Shown here: piece by piece, positions 35,382 through 37,215 of the stretch | Layout of the letters: each line of letters begins with the position of its first letter | How positions within the stretch are numbered: the first letter of the stretch is position 1 | Virus record (IMG/VR): IMGVR_UViG_3300003187_000167 | Coordinates: 1 to 37,215 of that record | Direction: 5' to 3' (one strand) | Source of the DNA: a virus | DNA: 37,215 nucleotides | Made by a program: the position numbers and the translations under genes | Notes under the pieces: model-generated | The model's database searches: none | Seen by the model: only the letters and a program-made list of their open reading frames with translations | Told to the model about the DNA's origin: nothing

Positions 35382-35502
35382 GCAGGCGCTTTGCGACCAG
35401 TTCCAGCCCATCCGGTGGGCTGAAGCGGACAGCGACGACACAATCCGGTCGGTCAAGCAGCACAACGCCGTGTTTGTGAAACTTTGCCGATGGAAGCCAT
35501 GA
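35284..35502 (+). CDS. Putative outer-membrane spanin lipoprotein (Rz1-like), overlapping
   Basis: The product has 72 residues. ARLLALGLLFPLTGC is a lipoprotein signal with the lipobox LTGC (Cys 23), followed by a short periplasmic part with two more Cys (QALCDQFQPIRWAEADSDDT, IRSVKQHNAVFVKLCRW), a pattern common in phage lysis cassettes. It begins inside the i-spanin gene in another frame, overlapping it by 98 bases. The exact start (35284 or the ATG at codon 8) is uncertain. Confidence 0.78.
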   Translation: MRTTFGVMARLLALGLLFPLTGCVTTTGLSESRQALCDQFQPIRWAEADSDDTIRSVKQHNAVFVKLCRWKP

Positions 35503-35523
35503 ACTCCTGTGAAGGAGCCCTCC

Positions 35524-36075
35524 ATGCCTGGGACTAATCGCCTGATGTCGGAAGAAGCCACCGTGAACATCGGCGCGCTCCAGCAGCGCGTCTTCGGGCT
35601 TGAACAAGCCGTCAACAACATCTCCCAGCAGCTCACCTCGATCTCTCAGCAGATTACATCGGGGGCGAAGCCGAACTGGAGCGTGCTGGTCAGTACGGCG
35701 GGCTTTTGCCTGCTGTTCGCAGGGGCGATCGGTGGGCTTGCCTATGCCCCCATCCGCGAGAACCAGACCGACCTGAAGGCAGCGCTGATCGAGATGAGCA
35801 AGACGATCGGGGCGCAGAACGACAAGTTCGTCTCGATCCGCGAACTGGATGGGCGCAGTGCCCGGACGGGGAAGGATCTAGAGCGCTTGAACGTGGACTT
35901 GAATGCTCAGGAGCTCGGACACCGCCGGGAGCTTGAGCAGTCGACGGCGAACCTTCAGCGCCAGATCGACGATGTGAAGCGCTTCAATTCCGGCCTCGTC
36001 TCAGCGCCCGACTTCCTCAAGAACCTCGACGAACGAATGCGCGCCCTGGAACTGCAAAAGAGGACCACGCCATGA
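35524..36075 (+). CDS. Membrane protein with coiled coils
   Basis: The product has 183 residues. An N-terminal helix (INIGALQQRVFGLEQAVNNI region), one membrane segment (VLVSTAGFCLLFAGAIGGLA, about 53-72) and a long coiled coil (about 80-183). ATG 35524 follows AAGGAG by six bases, the longer frame reads through this ribosome site. No family is recognised; it may belong to the lysis or late membrane genes. Confidence 0.72.
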   Translation: MPGTNRLMSEEATVNIGALQQRVFGLEQAVNNISQQLTSISQQITSGAKPNWSVLVSTAGFCLLFAGAIGGLAYAPIRENQTDLKAALIEMSKTIGAQNDKFVSIRELDGRSARTGKDLERLNVDLNAQELGHRRELEQSTANLQRQIDDVKRFNSGLVSAPDFLKNLDERMRALELQKRTTP

Positions 36076-36266
36076 TCTCTCTACTCATCAACATTCTCGT
36101 GCTTGTGATCGTCGTCGGGCTGATCTGGTGGCTGATCACGCAGCTCCCGCTTCCCGAACCGTTCGGGCGGTTTGCCCAGATCGCCATCGTCGTCATCGCG
36201 TGCATTGCGTTGATCTATCTGCTGCTCGGCATAGCCGACAGCCCCGGCCTACTGCGATTGCGATAG
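36072..36266 (+). CDS. Thivi_2564-like small membrane protein
   Basis: The product has 64 residues with two membrane helices: LINILVLVIVVGLIWWLITQ and IAIVVIACIALIYLLLGIAD, joined by LPLPEPFGRFAQ. This resembles the Thivi_2564 family of two-helix membrane proteins of unknown role. ATG overlaps the previous stop. Confidence 0.78.
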   Translation: MISLLINILVLVIVVGLIWWLITQLPLPEPFGRFAQIAIVVIACIALIYLLLGIADSPGLLRLR

Positions 36267-36287
36267 CGCTCCCGTAGGCCTTGCGAG

Positions 36288-36310
36288 ACCGGCCGGGTTC
36301 TCCGGCCGGT
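36288..36310. terminator. Hairpin between convergent operons
   Basis: ACCGGCCGG-GTTCT-CCGGCCGGT, a perfect nine-base stem, followed at 36318-36329 by a smaller GGCTC/GAGCC hairpin. There is no U-tract on either strand, so termination is likely but not classical. It lies between the lysis operon and the minus-strand genes. Confidence 0.5.
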
Positions 36311-36358
36311 ATAAGAGGGCTCCTGAGCCTTCTCGGTTTGATGCCTCCCTGTTGAAAC

Positions 36359-36580
36359 TCAGCCGGCGCTGTCCTCAGGGGCGGCGCCGGCCTTTTCTGC
36401 GTTTTCGATCAGGCGCATAAACCGTTGGCCCGATGGTGGCGCGGCTTCAACGGGGCGAGCCTCCAATGCCGAAAATATGTCTCTAATGTCGGCATTGGCT
36501 TTAGCTGCTTGCGGGCAAGTGGGCTTCCCGCAGATTACGCCCTCAGGGATTCCTCGGTCCAAACATTCGCAGTCGCTCAT
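36359..36580 (-). CDS. Hypothetical Cys-containing protein (73 aa)
   Basis: MSDCECLDRGIPEGVICGKP then TCPQAAKANADIRDIFSALE and an acidic, Pro/Ala-rich end. Four Cys in the first 22 residues could bind a metal. No family is recognised. It overlaps the upstream gene by four bases. Confidence 0.62.
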   Translation of the reverse strand: MSDCECLDRGIPEGVICGKPTCPQAAKANADIRDIFSALEARPVEAAPPSGQRFMRLIENAEKAGAAPEDSAG

Positions 36581-36780
36581 CCGTTGTTCTCCTCGGCGTC
36601 CGTTAGAAACCGCGCAATCCGCTTGGCGAGGGCTTCGGCCTCTTCCTTCGATAGCCTCTTTCGAACCTGACGCCTTACGCCAGGCTGATCGTCGAAATAG
36701 ATTGCGAACAGCGATATCTCGTGCGCGTCACGGACGATGTAGCTCTCTTCGTAACGATAGATCTTGAGAGGGAGTTTCAT
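36577..36780 (-). CDS. Hypothetical protein (67 aa)
   Basis: A beta-like N-terminus (MKLPLKIYRYEESYIVRDAH, EISLFAIYFDDQPG) followed by a basic helix (RRQVRKRLSKEEAEALAKRI). No family is recognised. GAGGG lies directly before the ATG. It is coupled to the next minus-strand gene. Confidence 0.65.
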   Translation of the reverse strand: MKLPLKIYRYEESYIVRDAHEISLFAIYFDDQPGVRRQVRKRLSKEEAEALAKRIARFLTDAEENNG

Positions 36781-37035
36781 CCCTCACGATTCACGATCCG
36801 TTCTTGTTTGTCGAGTCGGGATCGGGCAATATCGGCGGCGGTGGCGGCGCTGAAGGAAGCGCATCAGGCTTCACAATGCAAAACGTCGGCAGGCGCGCTG
36901 GCGAGCCGCAGTGTCGGGGCTACAAAGGCCTGAGTAGTGGCGACCCTACGCGGGGGAGCCGAGCCGGTATCAAGCCCGGTCCACCGCACAACGCTAGTAG
37001 GCTCTGGGGGAAACTCGCGGATGCCAACTAAAATC
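36781..37035. other. Unassigned 255-base interval
   Basis: No gene can be assigned with confidence. On the minus strand an open frame without a start (36794-36919) reads PRHCGSPARLPTFCIVKPDA then PPPPILPDPDSTNKNGS, which looks like a coding C-terminus, but an in-frame TAG lies just upstream (36920-36922). A plus-strand Gly-rich frame (36804-37031) has a TTG start and weak coding character. A dispersed repeat copy lies at 36998-37034. Confidence 0.4.
36998..37034 (+). repeat. Dispersed repeat, copy B
   Basis: TAGGCTCTGGGGGAAACTCG then CGGATGCCAACTAAAAT. It aligns with the 2554 copy over TAGGCTCTGG and GCGGATGCCAAC (one base shorter between them) and with the 12303 copy on the right side. It ends two bases from the stop of the partial gene at 37036. 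Confidence 0.6.
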
Positions 37036-37215
37036 TCACTCTCCCTGCGCCCGGATGGCTGCGGCAGAATCCTCATCAATCTTTTGGAGCGCGGCCAGAG
37101 CGATCTGCAACTGCAGCTCCTTCTCCGCCAGGATCGGGGCGAAGAGGTCGAGGATGGCGCGAGCAAGCTCGGTGGCGTCCTGAAGCTGTTCTCGGGGCCA
37201 TGTGCTCGTGCCGAT
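37036..37215 (-). CDS. Hypothetical helical protein, 5' end outside the window
   Basis: The open frame runs off the right edge. The last 59 residues, including LQDATELARAILDLFAPILA and EKELQLQIALAALQKIDEDS, form an acidic helical protein ending AIRAQGE. Stop TGA at 37036-37038. There is no start codon inside the window. Good amphipathic helix periodicity argues for a real gene; no family is recognised. Confidence 0.55.
   Translation of the reverse strand: MGTSTWPREQLQDATELARAILDLFAPILAEKELQLQIALAALQKIDEDSAAAIRAQGE

Noticed and set aside
36864-37166. 100-codon minus-strand open frame
   Set aside because: Ser/Arg-rich beginning lies over the better partial gene at 37036-37215 in another frame; only its distal part is non-overlapping and has no match.
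1-37215. Circular closure of the window (right edge joined to left edge)
   Set aside because: Joining the ends puts an in-frame TAA immediately before the partial gene at the right edge and gives it no start, so the window is more likely an excerpt than a closed genome.
1-37215. tRNA genes, CRISPR arrays and insertion sequences
   Set aside because: No cloverleaf-like segment, no regularly spaced repeats and no transposase or terminal repeats were recognised by eye on either strand.

Overview
The window is almost all of one temperate, short-tailed (podovirus-like) phage or prophage. GC-rich coding, tightly overlapping genes and phage copies of two proteins typical of Alphaproteobacteria (a GcrA-type and a GapR-type regulator) point to an alphaproteobacterial host, plausibly Hyphomicrobiales. 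No host gene, tRNA, rRNA or att core is visible. The left edge starts on the integrase stop codon, and the right edge cuts a minus-strand gene.

Layout. (1) 1-6903, minus strand: a leftward operon read from about 6926 towards 1. In transcription order it holds small unknown and membrane genes, a single-strand annealing recombinase (ERF), a YqaJ-type exonuclease, NinB, an HNH nuclease, more small genes, a SpoU-type RNA methyltransferase, a DUF551-like gene, a protein joining an excisionase-like HTH to a GIY-YIG-like domain, a small gene and the tyrosine integrase. (2) 6904-7690, the switch: a short XRE repressor gene (minus), a 67-codon gene converging on it, and three copies of a 17-bp operator (consensus ATACACG-N3-CGTGTAT). 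Two operator copies sit in the spacers of the leftward and rightward promoters. (3) 7690-14732, plus strand: the early right operon, nearly all start/stop overlaps. It encodes a Cro-like protein, the GapR-like protein, small membrane peptides, the GcrA-like protein, an HTH protein, RusA, a DUF559-like nuclease, a DUF1376 replication protein with an inverted repeat inside its gene, a Lar-like zinc ribbon, a DEDD exonuclease, a second GIY-YIG-like protein and a DUF6456-like protein. (4) 14733-15007: a terminator, then a structured leader with a second terminator. (5) 15008-29312: packaging and head genes in P22-like order (terminase small and large subunits, portal, scaffold, coat, accessory proteins, gp10-like stabilisation protein, three ejection proteins). 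An HNH/AP2 homing endonuclease lies directly after the coat gene. (6) 29172-34094: tail tip and fibre genes with inserted cargo: an antisense membrane protein, a second HNH/AP2 endonuclease, an antisense GNAT acetyltransferase and a transglutaminase-like protein. (7) 34160-36266: lysis (GH19-like endolysin, holin-like protein, overlapping spanin pair, two membrane proteins). (8) 36359-37215: a short minus-strand cluster of unknown genes, facing the lysis operon across a hairpin.

Points most worth a second look: the GapR-like/GcrA-like pair in one early operon together with three GANTC sites in 34 bp beside the leftward promoter; two promoters whose predicted start falls on the ATG (leaderless mRNA); a dispersed repeat of about 35 bp found near gene ends; the transglutaminase-like and GNAT genes beside the tail fibre; and a break in codon usage at the 3' end of the coat gene where the homing endonuclease entered.
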